This document shows, one piece after another, positions 28,397-36,515 of a DNA stretch of 64,000 nt. The DNA lies in the NCBI GenBank assembly GCA_002418285.1, contig DIDT01000039.1:43362-107361 (forward strand). Direction: 5' to 3'. Under the pieces are notes generated by a model, which saw only the letters and a program-made list of their open reading frames with translations, did no database searches and was not told the origin of the DNA. Positions within the stretch are counted from its first letter, which is position 1. Every line of letters starts with the position of its first letter. Position numbers and translations under genes: made by a program. The stretch is from Phycisphaerales bacterium UBA5793. GTDB taxonomy: Bacteria; Planctomycetota; Phycisphaerae; Phycisphaerales; UBA5793.

Positions 28397-29332
28397 TTGC
28401 CCTTGCTTCGCTACCGCCTCATCTTCGGCACCCTGTTCATCGCCCTGTTGCTGGCCATCTTCTGGGTTGACAGCCGACTCGATCGCATCGTGCTGACCGG
28501 CGCGTGGAGCGATCTGTTTGAGGGCCGCTCCTATCTGCCGGCGGGTCTGGCCCTGTTTGCGCTGTGCATGCTGATCATCCCAATCGCAGCCTGGGAGTTG
28601 ACGCACATCCTGCGCGCCAACGAGATCCGAGCCCAGACCTGGCTGATTTGCTTTGCCGCCGAACTGGGACTGATTGTCCACTTCGCCATGCCGTACACGA
28701 CCAACGCCGCCCATGCCGTAGCCATCGTGGGGACAGCCCTGGTGACGATGTTTCTGGCGTCGCTCGTCTACCACAGTCGAGAGCGCCGGGTCGAGGGCGT
28801 CGTGGCGGCCGCGGGAGGGACGATGTTCGGGATGATCTACCTCGGATTCATGTTCGGTTTTCTGCTGGCCATTCGGCGATGGGAATCGGCGTGGGTCGTG
28901 CTGGGGATCATCCTGATTACCAAGAGCTGCGATATCGGCGCCTATTTCACCGGCCGCACCATCGGCCGTCACAAACTCATCCCCTGGCTCAGCCCCGGCA
29001 AAACGTGGGAGGGGCTGGCGGGCGGCGTGGTGTTTTCCGTGGTGGTCGCCTCACTGCTGGCATGGTGGGGGCGTTCGATCGAACCGTTGACGATCAGCGG
29101 CGGCCGGACGTACGACTTCAGCTTCAGTCCGCTCGACGCCGCCCTCGGCGGCGCGGCGCTGGGACTTGTCGGCCAGGGTGGCGATCTCATCGCCAGCCTG
29201 CTCAAGCGCGATGCAGGGATCAAGGACTCTTCAAGCCTCCTACCGGGCTTTGGCGGAGTGCTCGATGTTATCGACTCGCCCCTGTTGGCCGGTCCGGTCG
29301 CGTACTGGCTGCTCACGGTGATGAGCCGCTGA
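28397..29332 (+). CDS. cdsA: Phosphatidate cytidylyltransferase
   Basis: About 311 residues with seven or eight membrane segments. CdsA makes CDP-diacylglycerol from phosphatidate and CTP, the branch point for phospholipids (EC 2.7.7.41). The C-terminal region contains L-L-K-R-D-A-G-I-K-D-S-S-S-L-L-P-G-F-G-G-V-L-D-V-I-D-S, which lines up with the CDS signature (S-x-x-K-R-x4-K-D ... P-G-H-G-G-x-x-D-R-x-D). The His is Phe and the D-R pair is D-V. I regard this as a divergent but probably active form. The start codon is TTG, with a second TTG two codons on, and no ribosome site is clear. It is divergent from the FG-GAP gene and followed by the zinc-ribbon protein. Confidence 0.87.
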   Translation: MPLLRYRLIFGTLFIALLLAIFWVDSRLDRIVLTGAWSDLFEGRSYLPAGLALFALCMLIIPIAAWELTHILRANEIRAQTWLICFAAELGLIVHFAMPYTTNAAHAVAIVGTALVTMFLASLVYHSRERRVEGVVAAAGGTMFGMIYLGFMFGFLLAIRRWESAWVVLGIILITKSCDIGAYFTGRTIGRHKLIPWLSPGKTWEGLAGGVVFSVVVASLLAWWGRSIEPLTISGGRTYDFSFSPLDAALGGAALGLVGQGGDLIASLLKRDAGIKDSSSLLPGFGGVLDVIDSPLLAGPVAYWLLTVMSR

Positions 29333-29419
29333 GCCTGCACCGTCGTCGGCGGGATGCTGCGCACCCTGTGCGCAACGCGGCTATGATCGTGCAATATGGA
29401 AGTCGCGGAGCCGCAAACG

Positions 29420-30184
29420 ATGTCGATCACGGACAAACTCCTGAGCCTCTATCGCATTGATCAGCAGATTCAGGGTTTGACCAGCCGAGTAAACGCCGCC
29501 CGAAGGTACTACGAGACTCAGCAGCGCCAACTCACGGACCTTGAATCACGGCGCAATGCCGCCCACACGCAGGCTCGGCAGATCGCCGCCACCGCCGCCA
29601 ACCTGGAAACCGACGTCAAGGGCCTTGATGCGCGCATCGAGGAACTCCGCAAGCGCATGAACGAGGCGCAGTCGGCCAAGGAATACAAGGCGGTCCTCAC
29701 CGAACTCAACACCGTCAAAGCCGATCGGGAGCGCATCGAGACCGAAGCCATCGAGTCGCTGGGCAAAGTGGATTCGATGAACGTCCAGGTCGCCGAAATC
29801 GAAGCCGAGATCGAGCAACGCCGGAAGGTGCACGACGTGGCGGCCCAGCAACTCGAAAAAGAGCAGGGCGAAATCGCAAGTCGACTCGAGGAGCTGAAGA
29901 CACGGCGTGTTGAGGCGGCCCGGGCGGTTCCCGCTGAGGCAATCGCCGAGTTCGAACTGCTCGCTCGTCGTAACGACGGCGAAGCGATGGCGGAAATCGT
30001 CGAGGAAGACCGCCGCCGGCAGGAATATTGCTGCGGCGCCTGCAATATGACGGTGCCCGTCGAACTCGTGAGCGTGCTGCTCAGCCGTGCCGCGATGGCC
30101 AACTGCCCGTCATGCCGCCGGATTCTCTATCTCCCCGAAGAGTTGCGCGACGATTTTGATCGTCGACTCGCCGGCCGATCCTGA
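29420..30184 (+). CDS. C4-type zinc-ribbon coiled-coil protein
   Basis: About 254 residues. The first 190 residues are almost entirely coiled coil (heptads with R-I-D-Q-Q-I, L-E-S-R-R-N, E-E-L-R-K-R-M, I-E-A-E-I-E-Q-R-R-K-V). The C-terminal 60 residues carry a C4 zinc ribbon, C-C-G-A-C near residue 205 and C-P-S-C about 30 residues later. This is the DUF164-type architecture found widely in bacteria and proposed to have a nucleic-acid or trafficking role, not settled. The ATG chosen follows GGAG by nine bases; an ATG eight codons upstream is an alternative. It lies between cdsA and nuoI on the same strand. Confidence 0.85.
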   Translation: MSITDKLLSLYRIDQQIQGLTSRVNAARRYYETQQRQLTDLESRRNAAHTQARQIAATAANLETDVKGLDARIEELRKRMNEAQSAKEYKAVLTELNTVKADRERIETEAIESLGKVDSMNVQVAEIEAEIEQRRKVHDVAAQQLEKEQGEIASRLEELKTRRVEAARAVPAEAIAEFELLARRNDGEAMAEIVEEDRRRQEYCCGACNMTVPVELVSVLLSRAAMANCPSCRRILYLPEELRDDFDRRLAGRS

Positions 30185-30325
30185 ATCTGGGATTGGGCGG
30201 ACTCGGGTGATTCCCTTTCCACACCCGTCGCACCATAGACGCTATCATCGGGCCGGATTCGCATTGACCGGGCGGCCCCGGCGCGAAGCCCCAGCCGACA
30301 CTTCCGGACGCGGAGATTCCTGCTC

Positions 30326-30904
30326 ATGTCAACCGTCGCCACCGAAGGCTACTTCGCCGGCATGTACCAGATGATGAAGAGCATCCTCATCGGCATGAGG
30401 ATCACGATCAAGTACTGCTTCAGTCCGGTCGTCACGATCAAGTACCCCTTCGAGCGCATCAGTTTTGCGCCGCGCTACCGGGGTATCCACGAGTTCGAGG
30501 CTGAAAAGTGCATCGCCTGCGACATGTGCGCCAAGGCCTGCCCTGTCGATTGCATCTACATCGACAAATCCGCCCCGCGAAAAATTGACAAGAAGTCCGG
30601 CACGGCGACGGGTGGCGACCTGCTCCGCTACGCCATCGACTATCAGAAGTGCATGTTCTGCGGCCTGTGCACCGAGCCGTGCCCCACCGATTGCATCCAC
30701 ATGGGCAAGAACCACGATCTCTCCGCCTATTCGCGCGACGAGATGATCGTCGAATTTGCCGAGCTTGACAAGAAGGGATTGCGCACGCCCATGCCCCTTT
30801 GGATGGAGCGAAACGCCCCGACGATCCCCTGGGTCGCCAGCGAAAAAGAACGCCTTGAGCGGGGCGAAATCGCCACCACTGAGGCGGATATCCCCGAACT
30901 CTGA
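30326..30904 (+). CDS. nuoI: NADH-quinone oxidoreductase subunit I
   Basis: This 192-residue protein binds two [4Fe-4S] clusters. The motifs are C-I-A-C-D-M-C-A-K-A-C-P near residue 65 and C-M-F-C-G-L-C-T-E-P-C-P about 40 residues later, each a C-x2-C-x2-C-x3-C-P set. The N-terminus contains a membrane-associated helix (M-M-K-S-I-L-I-G-M-R) typical of NuoI, and Y-P-F-E-R-I-S-F-A-P-R-Y-R-G matches the family. It carries electrons in respiratory complex I. It stands alone here, with no other nuo genes in the window, which is unusual because nuoI is normally inside the nuo operon. A hairpin follows 23 bases after the stop. Confidence 0.93.
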   Translation: MSTVATEGYFAGMYQMMKSILIGMRITIKYCFSPVVTIKYPFERISFAPRYRGIHEFEAEKCIACDMCAKACPVDCIYIDKSAPRKIDKKSGTATGGDLLRYAIDYQKCMFCGLCTEPCPTDCIHMGKNHDLSAYSRDEMIVEFAELDKKGLRTPMPLWMERNAPTIPWVASEKERLERGEIATTEADIPEL

Positions 30905-31346
30905 GTCACGCGATCCACTCAGGCCCGGTGCCGCGGCCCCAGCGCGGCACGCTTCCACGGACGGAACATGCGGGACACGGCCGGACAGATGGCATCTCCA
31001 GACGCGACTGGCTCACGGTCTGCCCCGATGGTGACAAACTCGCGGACGACTTTCTGGAAAAATCCACGCTTTGTTCCCAGCAACCCCCGAACCAGCATCC
31101 GGAATCCTGTGCAACCAAGGACTTGCATCGGAACGTTGAAGGTGGTAGCCTTCCGTCCGCAATCGGGGTGGATGCAGCAGGTTGGAGCGGAGCCCCGATT
31201 ACAGGAGATGAGTTGGTCGTCGCGCCCCGGATCAGGGACGCGGATGAGTTTTGCCGTTGCCTCGCAGCAAGAGAGATCGGTTTGCGTCCTGTCGCTTTCG
31301 ACGGGCCACAGAGGCGCAACCTACCACTGAAGGGACATCAGCCACC
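30905..31346. other. Long intergenic region before the secretin gene
   Basis: This 442-base stretch separates nuoI from the secretin gene. Near its start is an 8-bp hairpin (GTGCCGCG and CGCGGCAC, 7-base loop, about 30,928-30,950) that may end nuoI transcription; no T run follows. Three overlapping open frames cross the region on the plus strand, but none has a ribosome site and a recognisable protein. I see no convincing promoter by eye. It may be a long untranslated leader of the secretin mRNA. Confidence 0.45.
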
Positions 31347-34300
31347 ATGAATCAGCAGACCACCCCCCACTGGCTTCGTCTGTGCACGCTAGGCCTTTCG
31401 ATGTTCATCGGGTCAACCACGTTGGCGACCCCACCGCAGCCTACGGCTGATGATCTGTTCACCGAAGGCAGCAACCTGTACTTGCAGGACCGCGTGCTCG
31501 AAGCGAGGGAGCTGCTGCTTCGCGTCGATCTCACTCAACTTGAGCGAGCCAAGCGCCAGCAACTATTGACGACGATCGATCAGATCGACAATCGACTTCG
31601 CAAGATGCCCGAGCCGGAACTGCGCCTGATGAAGGCTCAGCTCGCCGCAACCAACCAGGACTACCGCACAGCGACGTCGCACCTTGAAGCCATTCGCAAA
31701 TCCGAATCTGCGACACCCGAGCAGAAGACTCAGGCCGAAGCCATGCTCGCCGAGGTGCACGCCGCTCAAAGTGAACTCGCGCCTCAGATCACGATGGTGC
31801 TGCAGAAGGCAATGTCCGCGTTCGACGCCGGCAACTACGGCGAAGCCAAGGCCGGACTCAACTTCGTGTACAACTCCGGGGTGCAGCTCGATCTCGATCA
31901 GCAGACGGATCTGAGCCGCTATATCGCTGATCTCACGACACTCGAAGCCCAGCGCGGCCGATTCGCCACACCGGTTGTCAATGTCGGCGTCATGCAGGAT
32001 CAACCGCCCGAAGAGCCTGCAACGGAACCCGAGGAACCAAAGACCGAAGAGCAGCCTCAGGACGACAACAAAAACAACGACCTGATCTACCAGGCCCAGC
32101 AGGCACAGGCAAAGATCAATCTGGATCAGGCCCAGCAGGCGTACGCGACCGGAAACTACAGCGCCGCCGTGAAACTGTTCGAGCAGGTGCTCGCGGTGCA
32201 GCCCGACAACGCCGTCGCGCAAAAGGGTCTCCAGGATTCGCAGACGATGCTCAATCAAGGTGACGTGCTCAAGGATGTGACTCAGGTCACCAAGATTCAG
32301 CACGACCAGCTGCTCGCCGAGTACAACAACTTGATAGAGCAGGCCCGCCAGAAGCTGTCGCAGGGCGACTTTGCCAACGCCGAAAGTTACGTCACCCAGG
32401 CGAAAATCCGTGCGGATCAGGGCCGCTCGGTTCTCGCGAGCCAGGAGCGAGAGGATCTGCGCAACAAGGCGCTGGATCTGGCCCAGACAATTCAAAACGC
32501 CCGTCGCGAAGCCGATCTGGCAGAGATTCACGCCACGGCTCAAGAGGCGGCCGCAGCGCAAGCCGCCGATCAGGCCCGGCTCGAAGCCAAGCGCCAGCAG
32601 CAGATTGCCGAGCGACTCGTTTCCATTCGCAAACTCCAGGCCCAACAGCGCTACGAAGAGGCCCTGCTCGAAGTGAAGACGCTGCTCTTCGAAGATCCGG
32701 GTAACCCCGCCGGCCTCATCCTCAAGGACACCCTCGAAGACCTTCGCAATCTTCGTCAGTGGGATCAGCTCACCCGCGATGAAGCGATCCGCGCTTCGAC
32801 GAACTCGTTGAATCTCTTCAAAGCGACGATGATCTCCAACGACATCGTTGAGTATCCCGCGGACTGGCCCGAACTCAGCCTGCGTCGCAGCGAATTTGCC
32901 TTCAACGACACCGAAGCTGATCGCAAGGTCTACACCGCCCTGGCTCGCCAGCGGGCGAATGTTGATTTCCACGGCACGCCGCTGGGCGATGTCATCAACT
33001 GGATCGGCCAGGTCGCCAACGTCAACGTTGATGTCGACTGGAAGGCGCTCGAACAGAACTTCATCGATCGAAACATGCCCATCAACCTCCGGCTGAACGA
33101 CCAGGTTGATCTGCGTGTGGTCCTCGAGCGAACGCTGGCCCAGCTCGGCACCGACGCCGCCACCCGCCCGCAGTATGCGGTGCAGGACGGCATCCTGACC
33201 ATCTCCACCAAGGAACAACTCGCCGCGAGTCCGATCGTCCATGTCTACGACATCGGCGACCTGCTTGTTGACGTTCCCCACTTCGACAATGCCACCAGCT
33301 TCGACCTCGAATCAAAGATTGAGAAGCGTGAGCAGCAGCACAACGGCCTCAAGGCCTCACTCTTTGGCTCGGACGAAGTCGAGAAGTACGACCGCGGCCG
33401 AAACCAGCGGGAACAGCTGCTTGAGAAGATCCGTGATGTCATTACTTCAACCGTCGACAGCAGCTCATGGCAGCTCAACGGCGGTGACCTCGGTTCGATT
33501 CAGTCGCTCAACTCCAACCTGATCATCACCACCACGGCCAAGAACCACCGCGACATCTCCAATCTGCTTTCGAAGTTGCGGGAGATCCGGTCGATCCAGA
33601 TCAACGTCGACTCGCGCTTCCTCATCGTCAACGAGGACTACTTCGAGCAGGTCGGCATCGACCTCGACATCTACTTCGGCGGCAGCGAGTACAACCGGGC
33701 TTCTCAGGTCGATCCGAACCTGTTGCCCATCGATCTGTTTCGCAACCTTCAGACCGGCGAACTCTCGCCAAACTCCCAGCGCCAGTATTCTTCCGGTCTC
33801 CAGTTTGAACCACTGGGCACCTACACGAACAACCGCCAGGACTTCCAGCTGAGCTACGGTCCTATTCAGAATCGCACGCGACAGACGTGGACCCCCTCTT
33901 CGGCTCAGAACAACACGCTGGACATCGCACGCAATATCTTCGGCGCCCCGGGCGACAGCGTCGCGAGCAATCTGCTCAACGGCAGCCCGGCGTTTACCTA
34001 TGGCATCTCATTCCTCAACGATCTGCAGGTCGATCTGCTCATCCAGGCCACACAGGCCGATCGACGCAACATCCAGTTGACCTCTCCCAAGCTGACGTTC
34101 TTCAACGGCCAGCGGGCCTTCGTCCAGGTGACGACCAGCCGCTTCTTCGTCTCCGACCTCCAGCCGGTCGTCGGCGACTCGTCTGCCGGTCTTGACCCGA
34201 CGCTGCAGGCGGCCACGGAAGGCATCGTGCTCGACGTCGAGGGTACCGTGTCGGCCGACCGCCGCTACGTGACACTGACCGTCCTGACGAGCCTCGCGGA

Positions 34301-34697
34301 CATCATCGACATCCAGTCGACCTCGATTCCCGTTGTTGTCGGCGGCCAGGTGCTCAACTCGGGTGATCCGAACGACGTGCTGGCTCAACAGGCCCAGCTC
34401 CAGCGGCCCATCACGCAGGTCTCGTCGGTCAATACGACCGTCAGCGTCCCCGATCGGGGCACGATCCTGCTCGGCGGCCAGTCGATTCGCAACGACATCC
34501 AGGTCGAAACCGGCGTGCCAGTCCTCTCCAAGATTCCCATCATCAACCGCTTCTTCACCAACCGGATCGATTCGGTCGAGGAGAAGACGCTGCTGATTCT
34601 GCTCAAGCCGACGATCATCATCCAGCAGGAGAACGAGCAACTGCTTTACCCGGGCCTGCAGGATTCGCTCAAGAACGGATTCCCGAACTCGTTTTGA
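31347..34697 (+). CDS. Secretin-family outer-membrane channel (GspD/PilQ type)
   Basis: About 1,116 residues. A signal peptide (L-C-T-L-G-L-S-M-F-I-G) is followed by a TPR-like and coiled-coil N-terminal half (about 30-500, repeated A-x-Q-Q-A-Y-x-x-G-N-Y units rich in Gln and Ala). An STN-like short domain follows near 530-620 (G-T-P-L-G-D-V-I-N-W-I-G), and the secretin core lies about 700-1,110. The end carries V-P-V-L-S-K-I-P-I-I-N-R-F-F with L-L-I-L-L-K-P-T-I-I, the secretin beta-barrel signature. It would form the outer-membrane gate of a type II secretion or type IV pilus system. The long helical N-terminal half is unusual. The FHA-GspE ATPase gene lies about 2 kb away on the other strand. 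Confidence 0.9.
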   Translation: MNQQTTPHWLRLCTLGLSMFIGSTTLATPPQPTADDLFTEGSNLYLQDRVLEARELLLRVDLTQLERAKRQQLLTTIDQIDNRLRKMPEPELRLMKAQLAATNQDYRTATSHLEAIRKSESATPEQKTQAEAMLAEVHAAQSELAPQITMVLQKAMSAFDAGNYGEAKAGLNFVYNSGVQLDLDQQTDLSRYIADLTTLEAQRGRFATPVVNVGVMQDQPPEEPATEPEEPKTEEQPQDDNKNNDLIYQAQQAQAKINLDQAQQAYATGNYSAAVKLFEQVLAVQPDNAVAQKGLQDSQTMLNQGDVLKDVTQVTKIQHDQLLAEYNNLIEQARQKLSQGDFANAESYVTQAKIRADQGRSVLASQEREDLRNKALDLAQTIQNARREADLAEIHATAQEAAAAQAADQARLEAKRQQQIAERLVSIRKLQAQQRYEEALLEVKTLLFEDPGNPAGLILKDTLEDLRNLRQWDQLTRDEAIRASTNSLNLFKATMISNDIVEYPADWPELSLRRSEFAFNDTEADRKVYTALARQRANVDFHGTPLGDVINWIGQVANVNVDVDWKALEQNFIDRNMPINLRLNDQVDLRVVLERTLAQLGTDAATRPQYAVQDGILTISTKEQLAASPIVHVYDIGDLLVDVPHFDNATSFDLESKIEKREQQHNGLKASLFGSDEVEKYDRGRNQREQLLEKIRDVITSTVDSSSWQLNGGDLGSIQSLNSNLIITTTAKNHRDISNLLSKLREIRSIQINVDSRFLIVNEDYFEQVGIDLDIYFGGSEYNRASQVDPNLLPIDLFRNLQTGELSPNSQRQYSSGLQFEPLGTYTNNRQDFQLSYGPIQNRTRQTWTPSSAQNNTLDIARNIFGAPGDSVASNLLNGSPAFTYGISFLNDLQVDLLIQATQADRRNIQLTSPKLTFFNGQRAFVQVTTSRFFVSDLQPVVGDSSAGLDPTLQAATEGIVLDVEGTVSADRRYVTLTVLTSLADIIDIQSTSIPVVVGGQVLNSGDPNDVLAQQAQLQRPITQVSSVNTTVSVPDRGTILLGGQSIRNDIQVETGVPVLSKIPIINRFFTNRIDSVEEKTLLILLKPTIIIQQENEQLLYPGLQDSLKNGFPNSF

Positions 34698-34725
34698 ACC
34701 ACGGGTCCATCGAGTATTCAACGCC

Positions 34726-34751
34726 GGGCGGCGGGGCTTGCCCCGCCGCCC
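34726..34751 (+). terminator. GC-rich terminator-like hairpin after the secretin gene
   Basis: GGGCGGCGGGGC pairs with its perfect 12-base complement with a two-base spacer, 28 bases after the secretin stop. The downstream bases are C- and T-rich (GCTTCGTTTCGC), without a long T run. Its position between the secretin and the anti-anti-sigma gene suggests termination. Confidence 0.6.
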
Positions 34752-34845
34752 GCTTCGTTTCGCACGACACTTTTACCGCGCGTCTTGACTACGGCTTCCA
34801 CCAACCCCTACGCTGGAGCCGAGTGAACGACAGGAGCATCCGTCG

Positions 34846-35205
34846 ATGACCGCACCGGAATCGCGTCTACGCATCAGGAAACAGGATCAGGTCACCATTG
34901 TCGAGTTTGTTGACCGCAACATTCTCGACGAGGGGAACATCGCGCAGATTGGTGAAGAGATCGGCGCCATTGTCAATGAAGACCCGAGTCCCAAACTGCT
35001 CATCAGCTTCGCCAACGTGGATCACCTCTCCTCCGCAGCGCTGGGGGCACTGATCACGATCAACAGCAAGATCAAGGGCAAGGACGGTCAACTGCGCCTC
35101 GCGGACATCAACGATCAGATCATCGAGGTGTTCCGCATCACCCGTCTGGACCGCCTGTTCCAGATTCAGCCAACGGCGCGCGAAGCGCTGGCGAGTTTCG
35201 CCTGA
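34846..35205 (+). CDS. STAS-domain anti-anti-sigma factor
   Basis: This 119-residue protein is a single STAS domain like SpoIIAA/RsbV. The phosphoacceptor region is D-H-L-S-S-A-A-L-G-A-L-I near residue 65, where one of the two serines would be phosphorylated. Strands L-L-I-S-F-A-N-V and L-R-L-A-D-I-N flank it. When not phosphorylated such proteins bind the anti-sigma kinase and free a sigma factor. AGGAG lies nine bases before the ATG. The next gene is an anti-sigma-type ATPase 60 bases downstream, the natural partner. No sigma factor gene is in the window. Confidence 0.9.
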   Translation: MTAPESRLRIRKQDQVTIVEFVDRNILDEGNIAQIGEEIGAIVNEDPSPKLLISFANVDHLSSAALGALITINSKIKGKDGQLRLADINDQIIEVFRITRLDRLFQIQPTAREALASFA

Positions 35206-35265
35206 GGGCTCCGTCGAGCAGCAGACGAGCCTCCCGGTCCGAGGGCAGAGAGGATCGCGGAGTCC

Positions 35266-35715
35266 ATGGGAAACCCGCAGCACGAATCGACTGGCGTCAG
35301 TGATCCCCCAAACGCCGTCGTCGTCTCAATCAGTCACGAACGCACCGCGATTGAGCAAATCTGTCAGTCCATCGAGTCGGCCATGTCCCGACACGGGCAC
35401 GGCGAAGCCGCACGCTTTGCCACGCGCCTGGCCTGGGAGGAGGCGATCAGCAACGCCATCCACCACGGAAACAAGAATCGGGCGGATGGTCGAATTGAGA
35501 TCGCATGGCACGTGGACGCGACGCGCATTTTCATCCGCATCACGGATGAGGGCGCCGGATTCGATCCCACCGCCATCATCGATCCGACACTGGATGAGAA
35601 TCTCGAATGCCCAAGCGGCCGCGGCCTGCTCTTGATGCGGGCCTACATGACGCGCGTCGAAATCCCCGAGCCGGGCAACACCGTGCGCCTCGTGCTCGAG
35701 AAACCACAGCCCTGA
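35266..35715 (+). CDS. Anti-sigma factor kinase (RsbW/SpoIIAB-like HATPase)
   Basis: This 149-residue protein is a GHKL ATPase of the anti-sigma regulatory type. The N box is W-E-E-A-I-S-N-A-I-H-H-G-N, the G1 box is T-D-E-G-A-G-F-D-P, and the G2 region is G-R-G-L-L-L-M. It would bind and inactivate a sigma factor and phosphorylate the STAS protein encoded just upstream, forming a partner-switching module. The ATG follows GGAG by five bases. The next gene is on the opposite strand, 15 bases past the stop. Confidence 0.9.
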   Translation: MGNPQHESTGVSDPPNAVVVSISHERTAIEQICQSIESAMSRHGHGEAARFATRLAWEEAISNAIHHGNKNRADGRIEIAWHVDATRIFIRITDEGAGFDPTAIIDPTLDENLECPSGRGLLLMRAYMTRVEIPEPGNTVRLVLEKPQP

Positions 35716-35730
35716 GAGCCGGCGAGCCGC

Positions 35731-36045
35731 TCAGGACTTGACGCTGATGAACTTGGCGACCGCCTGCAGGTCGGGTGCGATCTGCGGGCGGTACTGAAGC
35801 TGCCACGTCGTCCCCAGCGTCGGATGAACAAACTTCGGCGGGCTCTGACGCACCGCCCAGTCGCGGCCACCGCGCTGATGGACTTTCGTGGTGTGCTTCC
35901 GAGCGGTCCTGGCGCGGTCGAGAACAGCCTGCACCGTACGGTCCATGCGCATCAGCCGACGGAGCGTGTCCACATCGTCGGGACGCGTCGGGGCCTTGAT
36001 GATGCTCAGGGTGATCTGCGAACCGGGTTTGAGTGCATTGGCCAT
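35731..36045 (-). CDS. Conserved hypothetical protein
   Basis: This 104-residue protein is basic and soluble, with no signal or membrane segment. It starts M-A-N-A-L-K-P-G-S-Q-I-T-L, continues with a helical R-P-D-D-V-D-T-L-R-R-L-M-R-M-D and a basic stretch R-T-A-R-K-H-T-T-K, and ends with an aromatic segment F-V-H-P-T-L-G-T-T-W-Q-L-Q-Y and A-K-F-I-S. I do not recognise a named family. The strongly basic middle would suit nucleic-acid binding, but that is a guess. AGGAAG lies about ten bases before the ATG. The 470 bases upstream hold a candidate small RNA transcribed divergently. Confidence 0.65.
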   Translation of the reverse strand: MANALKPGSQITLSIIKAPTRPDDVDTLRRLMRMDRTVQAVLDRARTARKHTTKVHQRGGRDWAVRQSPPKFVHPTLGTTWQLQYRPQIAPDLQAVAKFISVKS

Positions 36046-36208
36046 GGTGGGTCTTCCTGGGTTGCCCTTGGGGGGGGGCGAGACGGCGGTGTATTCGGGT
36101 GAACGCGGAGTTTAGCCCAAAGAACCCCGTTTTCCAGTGCGACCAAACCGCTCCCACCCCCGCCGGGGAGAGAAAAATGGCGGTCTGCATCAATCTTGGA
36201 GGATTCAG

Positions 36209-36238
36209 TTGACAATCAGGTGTTTTTTGAGTTATGCT
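36209..36238 (+). promoter_or_regulatory. Strong sigma-70-type promoter
   Basis: TTGACA, identical to the -35 consensus, is followed 18 bases later by TATGCT (-10 consensus TATAAT, four of six matching). The predicted transcript would start near 36,245. No gene start lies in the 270 bases downstream on this strand, and the next gene is on the opposite strand, so the promoter appears to drive a non-coding transcript. Confidence 0.7.
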
Positions 36239-36244
36239 TGAGAT

Positions 36245-36452
36245 GTCAAGCGTCCGGTGTTCAGGCGGACCGGCCCGTTGAATGACCCCTCTCAGGGGGC
36301 AGGGGATGGGTTGTAGCCGCCCATGATCTGTTCGAATTTCCGTAGCCGTTCGGCGGGTCGGTGCAATGCTTGCCCGCTCGAACACGAAGTGCTGCGGAGT
36401 TTCCCTGTGCCCGTCTCGCTGGTGGTAAAACATCGGCGAGGCGGTTTTTTCT
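36245..36452 (+). ncRNA. Candidate structured small RNA, about 205 nt
   Basis: A consensus promoter just upstream and an intrinsic terminator at the far end define a transcript of about 205 bases that contains no credible gene. Several hairpins can be drawn in order: GTCCG with CGGAC, CCCCT with AGGGG, ATGGG with CCCAT, and a long arm in which TGTTCGA (36,329) pairs with TCGAACA (36,378) around an inner GCGGG/CCCGC stem. The size and stacked hairpins resemble 6S RNA, but I could not match a 6S, SRP RNA or tmRNA signature, so it remains unclassified. It lies between two minus-strand genes and runs towards the 3' end of the FHA-GspE gene. Confidence 0.55.
36411..36450 (+). terminator. Intrinsic terminator of the candidate small RNA
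   Basis: CCGTCTCGCTGGTG pairs with CATCGGCGAGGCGG through 14 base pairs (three are G-U) around a GTAAAA loop, and six T residues follow directly. This is a textbook rho-independent terminator on the plus strand, 66 bases short of the 3' end of the convergent FHA-GspE gene. Confidence 0.85.
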
Positions 36453-36515
36453 GGCCGTCATCTCAACCCGGAAGTTTCGAGTGCAACCCGCAGGACCATG
36501 TGCACCGTTTCGGGA

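Noticed and set aside
30928..31350. A plus-strand open frame of 140 codons whose TGA overlaps the secretin ATG.
   Set aside because: It starts at a GTG inside a terminator-like hairpin, has no ribosome site and no recognisable motif; two other frames are equally open in the same region.
36245..36452. Assigning the small RNA to 6S, SRP RNA or tmRNA.
   Set aside because: No GGAAG-type SRP apical motif, no tRNA-like ends and no clear 6S central bulge could be found by eye.
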